Positions 23,140 to 34,468 of a stretch of 64,000 nt of DNA are shown here, one piece after another; the first letter of the stretch is position 1; every line of letters starts with the position of its first letter. The position numbers were made by a program, and so were the translations under genes. Under the pieces are notes generated by a model. It worked only from the letters and a program-made list of their open reading frames with translations, was not told the DNA's origin and did no database searches. The DNA comes from Hysterium pulicare CBS 123377 (taxonomy: Eukaryota > Ascomycota > Dothideomycetes > Hysteriales > Hysteriaceae), in the NCBI GenBank assembly GCA_000467715.1, contig AJFK01000854.1, positions 18,983 through 82,982 of the forward strand, in the 5' to 3' direction.

Positions 23140-25418
23140 ATGGGAGTAAGTCAAGACCTGCACTTTACCCCTCCATGTATACCCCGCAGCGCACGTCATG
23201 GTCAAGTTTGCGCTGACTTCGTACCTTTCCACAGCTCGCTTCAAAGCTCGCCGCAGCAGGTCCGCCTCAAGGGGGATATCCTCCGCAAGGACAATCGCAA
23301 GGACAATCGCAAGGCGGATATGTGAGCAACAATTCCTCCTCGCCGTTGTTGCCTCGAGACTGACGCGTACTAACAGCCTGGCCAACAACAATATCAAGCC
23401 TACCCAGGAGGAGGTGGGGCTCCGGTAAGCAAGTCTATTTCCTACTAGAACTGCGCGTCTTCTCGCTTCCAAGCTCTGCATCGTCATCGCTGTCCACCAC
23501 GCCAAGGGCAAACGTTTCTCCTTTTGCACTCTGTCTTCTGCCAAGATTCCTCTCTTCAACAACAGCAACTCCCTAAAAAATATTATTTGGACTCGACATT
23601 ATGGCCAACCGCTACAACTCTTACCAACCATACCCGGGGAACACTTCCGCGCCTAACCACGCTCAGAGCCAATACCCGCCTTCTCAATCGCCACAACCCC
23701 CATATCCTCCCTCTTCGCAATCACCCTACGGCCAGAATCAGTACGGTGCACAATCTCCATATCCTCAATCAAACTACAACCGGGCTCCGCCCCAACCGCC
23801 GCCTGGGGGGTATACTCCGCAACCTACTCCGAGCCAATACTCACAACCGTACGGACAACAATATGGACAGCAGCAACCATATGGAAATCAACCATCATAT
23901 GGTCAAGGACAACAAAATTATGGATATGTTCGTGATGCAGAGCCGAGCAAGCAGCACTTGATTTACATGAGTTGAATGGAGGCTGATGATCACTTGAAAC
24001 TTAGGGACAACAAGGACAACCTGGCCAGTACCCACCTCAGCAAGGTGGCTATCCCCCCCAGGGCGGGCAGGGTGGATATGGGGCTCCTCAAGCACAAGCT
24101 GGCCCCCAAGAAATTGAATCATACAAACGTCTCCTTCAAAGCTGTATCCAGGAGAAGCAGCTGCAGAACTTCTACCCACCGAACTCTCCCATTCTACAGC
24201 AGATTGCAAGCCGTGCCCCGGCACAAATTGCTCAGGTCTGTCAGCGCTGGCATGTGAACAAAGAAGTCGCGAATGATATCGTCAAGTTGGCATTGTACGA
24301 CATCGTGCTATACATCGGTGAGTTCAAAGGTATTCTAGACATCTTTGAAGTAACTAATCTCTTTCAAAGATGACAGTGGTTCTATGCAATTCGAAGAAGA
24401 CGGTAGTCGAATCAAGGATCTGAGGGTGATCCTCGAACGCGTTGCCTTTGCCGCCACGCTTTTCGACGAGGACGGCATTTCTGTGAGATTCATGAACACC
24501 GACCCCCCAACCAACATGTTGGAGGGTATTAGGGGTGAGCAACAGATTGAGTCGCTCATGAGGAATGTCTCTTTCAAGGGCCTCACGCCAATGGGTACGA
24601 AGTTGAGGCAGAAGGTTATCGACGGAATTGTGCTTCAAAAGGCTGCGCAAGGAGGCCTTCGCAAACCTGTGTTGGTCATTACAATCACGGATGGTCAGCC
24701 TGCGGGAGAACCTCAGAATGCCGTCTTTGACACGATCCGCTATGCCTTCGATACCCTTCGACAACGTTACCCGCAATACGGTGCAGGTGGTCTGGCCTTC
24801 GAGTTCGCTCAAGTCGGCAACGATGAAGCCGCTCGGGCATTCCTTGGCAAGCTCGATGAGGAACCTACGATTGGCCCGATGGTCGATTGTACCTCCAGTA
24901 AGTTATTCACTTCAATTTAAATAACATCTCATCACTAATGCCCTTTAGACTACGAGAACGAGCAGGTTGAGATGTCCCGTGCTAATCCGCCCGTCGACTT
25001 AACACCAGATCTTTGGATCGTCAAACTTCTTCTCGGTGCTATTGATTCGTCATACGACACCAAAGATGAGAAATCCAACCGTCCTGCAGGAGGTCCTCAA
25101 GGCCAGTACGGTGCCCCTCAAGGACAGTATGGTGCCCCGCCAGGTCAATACGGCGCCCCTCAGGGTCAGTACGGTCAACCTCCTCAAGGCCAATATGGCC
25201 AACCTCAAGGCCAGTACGGCCAACCTCAAGGTCAGTACGGCCAACCTCAAGGACAATATGGTCAGCCTCCTCAGGGACAATATGGTCAACCTCCCCAAGG
25301 ACAATATGGCCAGCCCCAAGGTCAAGGAGGGTACGGCCAACAACAACGTCCACCTCAACAAGGCGGATATCCAGGACAGCAAGGTTACCCGCCTCAGGGC
25401 CCTCCAAGACCCTATTAG
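23140..25418 (+). CDS. VWA-domain protein with Q/G/Y/P-rich N- and C-terminal regions
   Basis: A protein of about 570 residues. I place seven exons at 23140-23145, 23235-23321, 23377-23424, 23667-23927, 24005-24317, 24370-24897 and 24949-25418. The first exon is only six bases (Met-Gly). Residues 1-140 are a low-complexity region of Gln, Pro, Gly and Tyr. A folded part starts with [13 protein letters not shown], and a von Willebrand A domain follows with the metal-binding DDSGSM motif (DxSxS) split by an intron, and later VITITDGQP. The C-terminus (25095-25325) is a tandem run of about twelve QGQYG(A/Q)P units. Such proteins recur across filamentous fungi; a role in binding or sensing is guessed. 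Junctions of exon 4 are the least certain: its 5' intron would be 242 bases and its donor is GTTCGT. Confidence 0.78.
25095..25325 (+). repeat. In-frame tandem repeat coding QGQYG(A/Q)P units
   Basis: The DNA repeats in units of 18-24 bases such as CCTCAAGGCCAGTACGG with synonymous changes, and encodes about twelve Gln-Gly-Gln-Tyr-Gly units in the tail of the VWA protein. The variation at third positions shows it is kept for protein sequence rather than as recent satellite DNA. Confidence 0.85.
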
Positions 25419-25909
25419 GTTGTTGAACATCGTGTCATGACGCCGAAATCTTCGACATCATGATTCAATGATTGTTTCCACCCATATTTTTTTTATGTTT
25501 CTGCGAGATACGAGAAGGGAGAGGCAGCTGTGGTCTTAACCTATCTCCGACCTTTTCCTTTGCTTCCCTCGATGGTATTGTTATACGGCGGGATCAAATG
25601 ACTGTGAAAGGCCGGCTCTTTTAATGATAATACCATCAGTACCTAGATAGTTAAAAATGCACGAGATGCGAACCATGCATCTTTCTTGACTAGTGCTAGA
25701 TTTCGTTGTACAATATCGTCATGATAGGTTCAAATTGACTAAGCGATCCGGTGGTATACGCCAAGATTTCGCCAAGACGACACACCGCCCGGCATTTCAC
25801 TAAATTTTTGTTGCGGGAACGCCATATCGACCTTACGCATAATTGTTTCCTTACTTGACGGCCCACGCAGATACCGAGAAGAAGTTTCTGACCGGATCTG
25901 GCAAATAAA
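25419..25909. other. Intergenic, promoter of the Utp8-like gene
   Basis: The region runs from the VWA stop to the ATG at 25910. It has a T-rich patch near 25488 and no supported coding frame. Confidence 0.55.
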
Positions 25910-28900
25910 ATGTCGTCCGACAGGGAGATAGAGTCACCTTTCACCTTGGCCACTCTGCCACAACCGATTGATTCCGTCAATGGGCGCACCGTAGCTGCTC
26001 CAGTCTACAGCTTGAGCGGCTCAAAGATCAGAAAAAGAACAGAAGTCGCTGTTGCAGTGGACGGAGAGGGAGTATTTATATATGCTGTAAGTTCTGGGTC
26101 TGTGTATGTGAAGTTCGTAGCTAATTCTTTTTCTCCAGCTTCAAAATCCTCGTCTTACAACATCATATGCACTACCACCTCAAACATACTTCACCACGGC
26201 ACCATGCTCACTATACTGGAAAGGCACTAAAAAGAGACCCTTGAGGCGCTTCACCTATGCCTCGATCACGCAATCTACAATTGGTCAAAATCCTCAAGTG
26301 GTTGGCTTTCTCGAAGAAACCCAAAAAGAAGGGTCGCCAAACCCAGGAAAATATTCATTCGTTCTACCAAGCACAATAGATAGAGTTGCTTCCATCCAAG
26401 TTCTTCCGACAATCGGTACTGGAGACCAACAGGATTTGTCTCACGAAGTCATCGTATTGGCAGATAATGGGGAGACCATTTGCCTCTCATCCGATCTTAG
26501 AAACGTCAGGTGGACTTATAATCTAAAAGCCCTATCCTTTTCAAAAGAAAGGGCTCGAAATACGGACGAATACCACATCGAGCATGTCAGCCTCGTTAAC
26601 GCGAAGGCAGTATGCCGTGGATTATTGAGAAACCGCGACGACATTACGGCCATCCTGGACCCTACAATGGATCGAAAGTCAGAAGTTTTAGAGTCTTCAC
26701 AAGTCCTATGTGTTGTGACTCGCCGCACTACTCCGCAGACTAAGAATGATAGTCAAAGAACGTTGGAATTATATCAACTGCTTTCGCGATCATCAGACAA
26801 AATAACAAGCCATCGCCCTCCGGTCGAGCACCTCCTGACTTGGTACCTCCCTCAGCCAATTTTAAAGCCATCTGCCTCTACTTCCGCACCATTCTATTCA
26901 CTACACCCGAGCTCCGGTACTCTGCATCAGCTTATCGATGGTACGATCGTGTCTTATGACTTTTCTGGGACTGTACCTAGGAGATACTCTGAGTTAGCAC
27001 GTACTGGATCATCCTTCAGTTCCTTTGCCAGAGCGTCATCTGATTTGCTCGTCGCCGTATCAGAAGGTTCCTGTGGTCTTTATAATGTAAAGTATAGTTC
27101 AGTTCAGGGCATCATTTCACTTGCTGCCGAGAACGACACTTTACACCAGTCCCGAAAAAGGAAACATGGATCTTCAGCACCAGCTGATACACTTGGCGCT
27201 CACGTTCCTATACTTGTTACGTGCTTTTCGGATATTGGGTTGGTAGTCGGAGTGTTCAGCCATGAGCTTAAAGGGATCCAGATGCCAAGAACTGGAAAGC
27301 AAGCTAAATCAACAGCAATTGGGTCCCTTCTTATCCATTCCATTGGGAAGGGTCTTCCGTCTAAACGAGCAAAAATAGGACAGGAACATAATTCAAGCTT
27401 ACAGAAGCCTTTGCTCGGCTACATCGAAGGGTCGATGGCGCAAGATTGCTCCGCTTGGCAACATTGGGAAAAGAAAGTTACAAGACTGGATAAATACGCA
27501 GCTGAAGGAGAACCCGCCACGTTTGAGCAGATTTTCTCAGCTGAACTTGGTATCAGGCTTGTCACTAACAATGTGATGACCCAGAAACCACATGCTCGGC
27601 AGTCTGGGAAACTGGTCAATGGAACAGACAAGGAGAATTTGACCAATGGCACTAGCGAAAAGGAGACACAGGACTCACAAGGCTCCGATGCCGCCGAAGA
27701 GAACAATGGCTCGAGCTCGAATTCCGCTTTACCACAATGGCGACTTCCAAAAACGATACCAGAATCGCAACGGCATATACACAGGCACAAGGCAGTTTAC
27801 GCTCTAGGGAAGATTTTCAGTTGGACACAGCAAGGTGGCTCGTACAGCACGTCCAAGAAACCCTCCATCACCATAAAGTTTTTCCCTCCAAACGTTTTTC
27901 AGTGGCTTTTACTTTCAGGCTACCTCACGAAGGAACTAATCCAACACGCGCTCTTGGACGTATCGCCCGATGAGCCAGTCGGAATCAAAGCGATTTTTGA
28001 CGGGGACATCGTGAGAGCAATTGTTCGCTTCGATCCAGGTTTGCGAATCTTATATGCGATACTCAATCAGGCCACTTATTTTCCGGTTGGTGAAGTGGTA
28101 GAAGCCATTAAGCTACTCATCCAGAGTTTGGAAGATGGTTCGGAGTCTAGGAATTTTTCTCAGACTCTCACTAATGGCACAGCCCCATCCGAAGAGGACA
28201 GCGATACGCACTTTCAATCCGAGCTCGAAGCTGCAACACATGACTTGGACCATGCCCTATCGGTACTGGATGATGGGCTTCTCATCCGCAGTCAAGCACT
28301 GCGCCCGGCGCTGATCAGACTCCATTCTTTCCCACCTCCCCTCATCTCCTCAACACTTCGTAGAAACTTTCGTCACGACGAGTTACTCTCCCTGGTTCGT
28401 CTGCTTTACTTGGAGCTCAAGAGTGGTGGATGGACTTCTCCATACTACTTCGAGGATTTAGATCTTCCCGCAACCGAAGCAATGTCCGAGGAGCCTTCAG
28501 ATCAGGCCATTGCCATTATTGCCTCATTACTTAGCTGCACTCTCGATGCACTCGGAGCCGGAGGCTGGCTGGCCACTGTGCCTGGGTCAGATGTAGATGA
28601 TCCCACGGAGGAAATGATTCATGACCTTTATGAAGAAGCTACGTTAGCTTTGAATGGATTCTGGGAAGCGAGGTTCATGAGAGGTTTGCTCAGCGAATTC
28701 TTGCGATATGCTTGGAAGAGCTCTCAAAACAAGAAGCCCCAGAACGAAACTCTGCGAAAGCAAGGCAAGCCTGTGTTGGTGGATACTTGGCAACAAGGGG
28801 CAAGCGATTCCTCGGGACTTCCGATGCTTCCTCTTGGAGGAAGTGTGGATGCTGCTATTTCGAAGACCAAGGTGGGAAGGGGTGGAAAGGTCGATAGAAG

Positions 28901-28973
28901 GTCTGCGAGAGAGATGGGTATGTTGATTAGTAAGAGAGTGCCGAAGTATAGTTTCGAGAGGATTGTTATATAG
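25910..28973 (+). CDS. utp8: Utp8-like U3 small-subunit processome (t-UTP) component
   Basis: A 1003-residue nucleolar protein. Two exons: 25910-26086 and 26139-28973. The N-terminus, with SPFTLATLPQPID, VYSLSGSKIRKRTEVAVAVDGEG and LTTSYALPPQTYF, matches the Utp8 beta-propeller family of filamentous ascomycetes as I know it. Utp8 belongs to the t-UTP subcomplex that links pre-rRNA transcription with 18S processing and, in yeast, to tRNA export. The middle (about residues 490-540) is an acidic, serine-rich linker, and the C-terminal third looks helical. The C-terminus is basic (KVGRGGKVDRRSAREMG), a possible nucleolar signal. The yeast protein is shorter (about 700 residues), but filamentous homologues near this length are normal. 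The assignment rests on remembered family patterns, so another propeller protein is possible. Confidence 0.72.
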
Positions 28974-29705
28974 GCAGATACATGGATAAAAGTACACGGC
29001 TATATTGGGTACCGTATCCAATCTCACATTCCCGTGGGGCTGAAATGCAGGTGACCAAAGTTCGAGGGATTTTGCTTTCATTTCGCTCTCTATCCCCCAT
29101 TTGGTCAACGTGGCTTGTCTTGCAGGATTTTGCTGGCACTCTACTAAGAGTCGCTGGGGACTGATGAGAGCTGAAACAGAATCAGCGTTCAGAACACCGA
29201 GGTACTCTATGTCCATTCTCATGCCTCAACTGAGGCGCACCGACTACCTCATTTGGCCGTGATGATAGGGCAGTACGCACGGATCATTTGAAGGCTCACT
29301 CAAAGCCTCCAACGCACTCCTATTTTTGAATTGTTCAACAAACCAACCGATATTTATCATACCCAGGTAGGATATATAAATTCCTACTGTTACGAGATGA
29401 GCTCGGCCGACTGGAAACGGGCTAAAAACTACTCGAACGCACATTATTGTCACTTGGATGCAAAGCGTGTTGTCTCCCGACTCCCGAGCTGACCGATTAA
29501 CATGGCGTCAAGTCAGCAAGCCTCCTGCAGGGATTGTGGCCCTAGGAATCGGTCCATCCCATTGATCTTCCAACAACATTAGCGCGGTTGGCATGTGGAG
29601 ACCGCCGGTTTAAGGCTGTGGCACGCCGCCGTAAAAGCTACGCCTTCAATCACGATCCTTTCTCCTTCATCGCGGCCAGTGGCAGTTGATACTATCTGAC
29701 ACACA
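28974..29705. other. Intergenic
   Basis: No coding frame here is convincing. The minus-strand frame 28644-29222 runs into the Utp8-like gene and is a shadow. Sequence from about 29500 is probably promoter and leader of the next gene. Confidence 0.55.
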
Positions 29706-32700
29706 ATGCCGCCAGCCGTCGAGAAGGCATCAGATGGAAGCGAAAATGGAGAAGCTGAATTCGCAAAAGCAGAGAATGGCGCCAAATCGAAAGGTCCTGG
29801 AGCAGAGCAGCCTGACACGTCGAATGATATGGAAGACGCGGAATTGAAGAAACCTGAAGATCCGACTAAGAAGCAATCGAAAGTTGCACAAATATGGGGT
29901 AAATTAGGCCTGGATGTTCCAACGGCCTTGATGATGATGAAGTAAGACCCGTGCATCATTCTTCTCTACAAGATCACCGCTAATTGTTCTCATCAATTAG
30001 AGCTGGCATTCCCCCTACAATAGCTCTGGCTATGTATGTACATACGGGCTGCTTCTTAAATCTTATTCCTTTCTGCTGACACGTGCGTAGGTATCAGGCA
30101 GATTCAGTAGCTAAGACGTACACAACATTGGGTTATCTTACCGCTATCATTTCAATCCTTGGCTTCTGTATCATGCCGAGGGCCAAATTCATACAGACCA
30201 TGACGCTCAACGTTCTTAGCGTATGTCTTGGAGCGGCTGTTGCCCTACTTATGATTTGGACTGGAGTGAAAGCTCGAGAGCATACCACACCTGCTGGATC
30301 TCGGGCACGGTACAATTCCTCACAGAACGCTGTGTGTGCCATTTGGCTATTCTTCCAGATCTATTTGGTAAATTCTCTCAAGGCAAAATTCCCACAGTTC
30401 GCCTTCCCCACGATCATATATGCCATCTTCGTCAATGTTGCAGCTACCTATGGCCCTCAATTCGCAACCATGACTCAAGGGATGGCATTTTCTAAGCAAT
30501 TACTTGAGGCCTTCTTGACTGGATTTGCCATCGCCGCAGGTATCTCTCTGGTCATCATTCCAGTAACTTGTCGAAAGATAGTCATGAAAGAGATTACAGG
30601 TTATGTTGGGGTTCTGAGGGGTGCCCTACAAGCTCACAAGGCCTACATACAAAGCCTAGAGACTACGGATATGTTTGGTCATACATGTGCTCCAGAATCA
30701 AAGGGCAAGAAGGGAAAGAACTCTAAAGAAACCAAAGTTCGACCAGAAGTTGCCGCGCTCAAAAAGATCATCGCCGCTATTACGGAACTTCACGGGAAGC
30801 TACATGGCGATCTCACTTTTGCAAAACGTGAGCTTGCATATGGGAAACTTGGACCGGACGATCTCTCCGAAATCTTTAAGCTTCTTCGTGGTATTATGGT
30901 ACCGACAATTGGCCTCAGCTCCCTAGTGGATATTTTCGGTCGATTTGCAGAGCTTAATAAATGGAATGCGGATCATGAGTCTGACACTCCAAATCCAGAG
31001 TCAGAAGCGCTACGAAAGAAAACAGTCGGAGAATGGAACGAGATTATGACAACTGTTCACGAACCGATTGCGAATATTATTCAAGTAATGGATCAGGGAT
31101 TGGAACACGTTCTCCTTCGACTGCAGCTTGCCAAAACTCCTAAGAAAAAGAAGGGCGCATCGGCTGAAGACTTAGAAGCAAAGGGCAATTCAATACAACC
31201 AGGTGATGCAGGTTTTGCTGATCATATGGATAGCCAGAGCAAAGCGTTCTACAAGGGGAAGGAGCTCGCCCTACGGGCTTGGTGTGAACGAAAGGGAATT
31301 AAACTGTCTAACGACTTCTTCGAGCACCCTGAAACAGCCAAATACGTTCAGCCAGATGGTATTATCAATGAGACTTACCGGACTCATCAACGTAATCAGA
31401 GGCAACTCTATCTACTGCTCTATGTACGTAGCCATTTGAGAGTCCACATAACTCTGGACCCCAATCTTACTCTATCTTATGAAAGTCACACCTGCTAATA
31501 TCTGGCAAATAGATGGAATTCCTTTTGTACTCGATCAGCCGTGCGATACTGGACTTCGTCCGCTACGCTGACAAAGCAGTCGATGAAGGAAAGCTGACCA
31601 AGTCGAAACTGATCTCTCCTGGCAATAAACGTCTGAAAAAATGGATCATCAATCTTTTCCAGGTTGAAGATACAGCTCATGATGATACTGCAACGGTTGC
31701 AGATATCGATGCGGGTAACAGCGTCGTTTACATGGGAGAGGCCTTCAAAACTCGGAAAGATCCAGAGCATCTCCCACCTCAAAACCTTTGGGAACGAATA
31801 GGAAACGTTATTCGAGTATTCCCAAGATTTCTCAGATCTCCAGAATCTGCATTTGGCTTTCGATGCGCTTGTGCTACGATGTCTATCGCAATTGTCGCTT
31901 ATCTCCACGATACTCAACAGTTCTTTATGGAACAGCGACTGGTATGGGCCATGATCATGGTAGCAATCAGCATGACCCCGACCGCGGGACAAAGTTTATT
32001 CAGTTTCGTCCTGAGAGTCCTTGGCACTACGATTGCAATGATTTTAGCATTCTTAGTCTGGTATATACCTGATGGCAAGACAGCTGGAGTCATCGTTTTC
32101 CTCTGGGTTTTCGTAGCGCTCGGTCACTATGTTCCCTTGAAGCAACCACAATTTACCATCATAGGCTTGATCAGCGTAGTTACAACGACCCTTATCATCG
32201 GCTATGAACTCGAAGTTCGAAAGATTGGAGAGAAAGCGGCAACATCAAACGGCCAACCATACTACCCCATATACCTACTCGGGCCATATCGGCTTGCAAC
32301 AGTTGCAGGTGGGCTCGCTGTTGCTTTTATCTGGACATTCTTCCCGTACCCAATTTCGGAGCACTCAGCTCTCAGACAGGCTCTTGGTGGCGCACTCTAC
32401 CTTTCCGCAAATTACTATTCAATTGTGCACGAAACGGTCGGCGCTAGAATCCGTGGTGATGAAGGCGACATGACGTTGAAAAGCAGCCCTGGACGAAAAC
32501 TTGAAAAGGCTCGAAATAAGGTTTTTGGAAAGCAAATGCTCCTTCTTGATGGCTTGAGAACGTATTCTAGCTTCCTCAAATGGGAATTTCCACTCGGTGG
32601 AAAGTTCCCGGAGAAAGAATATGAAACAATCATTCAATGCGTCAGAAAGTACGTAGCGCGGTGGAATTCTTATTTAGTATGCTTGCTGATGATATTACAG

Positions 32701-33239
32701 TATCACAAACTATATGACGCTTGTCGGCTATGCTTCCAGGGCATTCACTGAACCTGTTCTAAACGACGAAGTAGAGACGTCTGAGGCACAGTGGTTTAAT
32801 GACTTTAGAAAACTGATCAAGGAAGCCAAGCCAACGTCAAATGAGATCACCTCGTTACTCGCTCTGTTGTCTTCCAGCATTACCAGCGGACAACCACTGC
32901 CGCCGTACCTCACCGCCCCACGGCCTTATCAGCTTTCGTCAAAACTCGAGGCGGTTGATAGGGACATACTAGGGATACGACATATGGCAGAGCCGGGATA
33001 CGCTGCGTTTGCGGTCATTCAAATATCAACGCGTTGCATTATTGGAGATATGGAGAAGCTTTTGAGGTGAGTTGATGTCGACCTCTCAATCTGTGGCTCC
33101 CAAAGACTGATCAGTATAATATAGGAGCGTTAAAAATCTGGTTGGTGAACTCGATTTTTCGTTTCACGTCATCAGCACGCAATCTTCAAGTGAGACATCA
33201 TCTAGTGATTCGCTTTTGAAGAGGAATAAGCAAGATTAG
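29706..33239 (+). CDS. Bre4-like / aromatic acid exporter-like (FUSC) membrane protein
   Basis: A 1072-residue polytopic membrane protein. Six exons: 29706-29941, 30001-30033, 30091-31423, 31513-32648, 32701-33066 and 33125-33239, all junctions in frame. After an acidic, charged N-terminus (1-65) comes a first bundle of about six helices (LGYLTAIISILGFCIMPRAK, VLSVCLGAAVALLMIW, FPQFAFPTIIYAIFVN), as in the 'putative ER transporter, 6TM, N-terminal' family PF10337. A long helical soluble part follows, then a second six-helix bundle (LVWAMIMVAISMTPTAGQS) of the FUSC/ArAE type and a C-terminal PF10334-like domain (brefeldin A sensitivity-related, Bre4). The duplicated 6TM layout fits the FUSC superfamily. 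Substrate and exact membrane are not known; the ER is named in family annotation. Confidence 0.85.
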
Positions 33240-33310
33240 CAATACACGTGTGTATATTCTTCAAAGTATAGTATTGGTCTGCATCAAAATCATCCCGTGT
33301 ACATGATCTC

Positions 33311-34468
33311 TCAACCCGTTTCGCTCATGCATCCTCTCCCATAAATCTGTACATCGCCCCTCTTCCCACTCAAGAGCCGTCCAGTCCCCACCACCTTCAC
33401 CTCTTTAACCTCACCGCGTCTCTCCTTCTTACTCCTCGGCACCACCGCTTTCCTCGGCAATCTCATCTCAAAAATCTCCCCCTCCAACACTCCAATCTTC
33501 ACCTGCAATTTCCCCGCCTTATCCCTCAACATCCTAAGACAAATCATCACCCAACCCTCCAGCTCCCTTATATCCCTCTCCCCCAGCAAACGCGGTACCT
33601 CATCATCATGCCACCAAGCCTGCATAAACACTCTATCCTTTTTCCCGCGATACAACAACTTCGCGCACCGATACGTCAACTTCTTAAACGCCTCCGCGTT
33701 CTCAATCCGTCCGAACGCAAACATCTTGGAAAACGGGGTTTGTGGTTCTGGGTCTGGGCTACTGATCCTTGGAGATGGTGTCACGTCTAAAACCAGTCGA
33801 TGCAGTCCGGCAATCGTGTCGCCGATTTGTCGGAGTTTTGCGGAGTGGAGCTGGATGCGGAAGATGGTTGCTCGGATCTGGAGAGGTTTGCTTGGTTTTA
33901 GGAGGAGGAGGTCGCATGAGGAGGACGGAAGGAGAGCTGTGATGGGTGGAATACCGCTTCGTCTGGGCTGGGCATGTATGGTTTCGTGGTTTGGTAGTAC
34001 GGATAAGAAGAAATTTGAGGAGTTGTGCAGAGATGCTTTTGGAGCTGGCTTGTTGTCGTATTTGGGCTCTGCAGCTGGTATCGGGTATGATGTTTTGCCA
34101 GCCGGACGCTCAGCTTTTGGCGTCTTTCCTCCATCATCCTTCTTCGCGTTATCCCCTGACCCCTCTCTCCTCTTCCTCTCAGTCTGGCTCAATACTTCCC
34201 CCTTTTCATCACCAAAACTCGTCAAAGGCGGCGAAAAAGCCTCATTCCAATCCGGATCGAAGAACCGCCACTGCAGATACGAACCGACTATATGGCCAAC
34301 GACCATCCAACATACCACCTCGAGTATCTTGGATAGTCTGACATGTGACAGTAGGTATGTGGATAGGAAGATGAGGAGCAATATTATCGCTGCTGGATAA
34401 AAGATGGTGGGTTTGAATGTTCTGAGGGAAGTGGGCGAGTCTGATTTTGAGATAGGGGTTTTGGGCAT
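33311..34468 (-). CDS. Uncharacterised protein with two N-terminal membrane helices
   Basis: A 385-residue intronless gene that I do not recognise. Residues 20-42 (TIFYPAAIILLLIFLSTYLL) and 48-67 (ILEVVCWMVVGHIVGSYLQW) are two close hydrophobic helices, suggesting a hairpin in an organelle or ER membrane. A charged low-complexity linker (about 85-140) follows. The C-terminal half has a globular, basic look with FSKMFAFGRIENAEAFKKLTYR, WWHDDEVPRLL and GWVMICLRMLRDKAG. It ends close to the 3' end of the Bre4-like gene (72 bases), so the two are convergent. Several long frames are open on the opposite strand because of codon composition; the minus frame is chosen for its hydrophobic segments and ATG context (GTTTTGGGCATGG region). 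Confidence 0.68.
   Translation of the reverse strand: MPKTPISKSDSPTSLRTFKPTIFYPAAIILLLIFLSTYLLSHVRLSKILEVVCWMVVGHIVGSYLQWRFFDPDWNEAFSPPLTSFGDEKGEVLSQTERKRREGSGDNAKKDDGGKTPKAERPAGKTSYPIPAAEPKYDNKPAPKASLHNSSNFFLSVLPNHETIHAQPRRSGIPPITALLPSSSCDLLLLKPSKPLQIRATIFRIQLHSAKLRQIGDTIAGLHRLVLDVTPSPRISSPDPEPQTPFSKMFAFGRIENAEAFKKLTYRCAKLLYRGKKDRVFMQAWWHDDEVPRLLGERDIRELEGWVMICLRMLRDKAGKLQVKIGVLEGEIFEMRLPRKAVVPRSKKERRGEVKEVKVVGTGRLLSGKRGDVQIYGRGCMSETG

Noticed and set aside
25095-25325. CRISPR-like or satellite array
   Set aside because: The repeats are in frame, vary at third codon positions, and have no unique spacers.
25039-25430. Minus-strand repetitive frames
   Set aside because: They mirror the QGQYG repeat of the VWA protein and have no independent support.
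33726-34400. Plus-strand frame of 224 codons
   Set aside because: It lies fully opposite the minus-strand two-helix protein and begins at a non-ATG codon. Its sequence looks like an antisense shadow.
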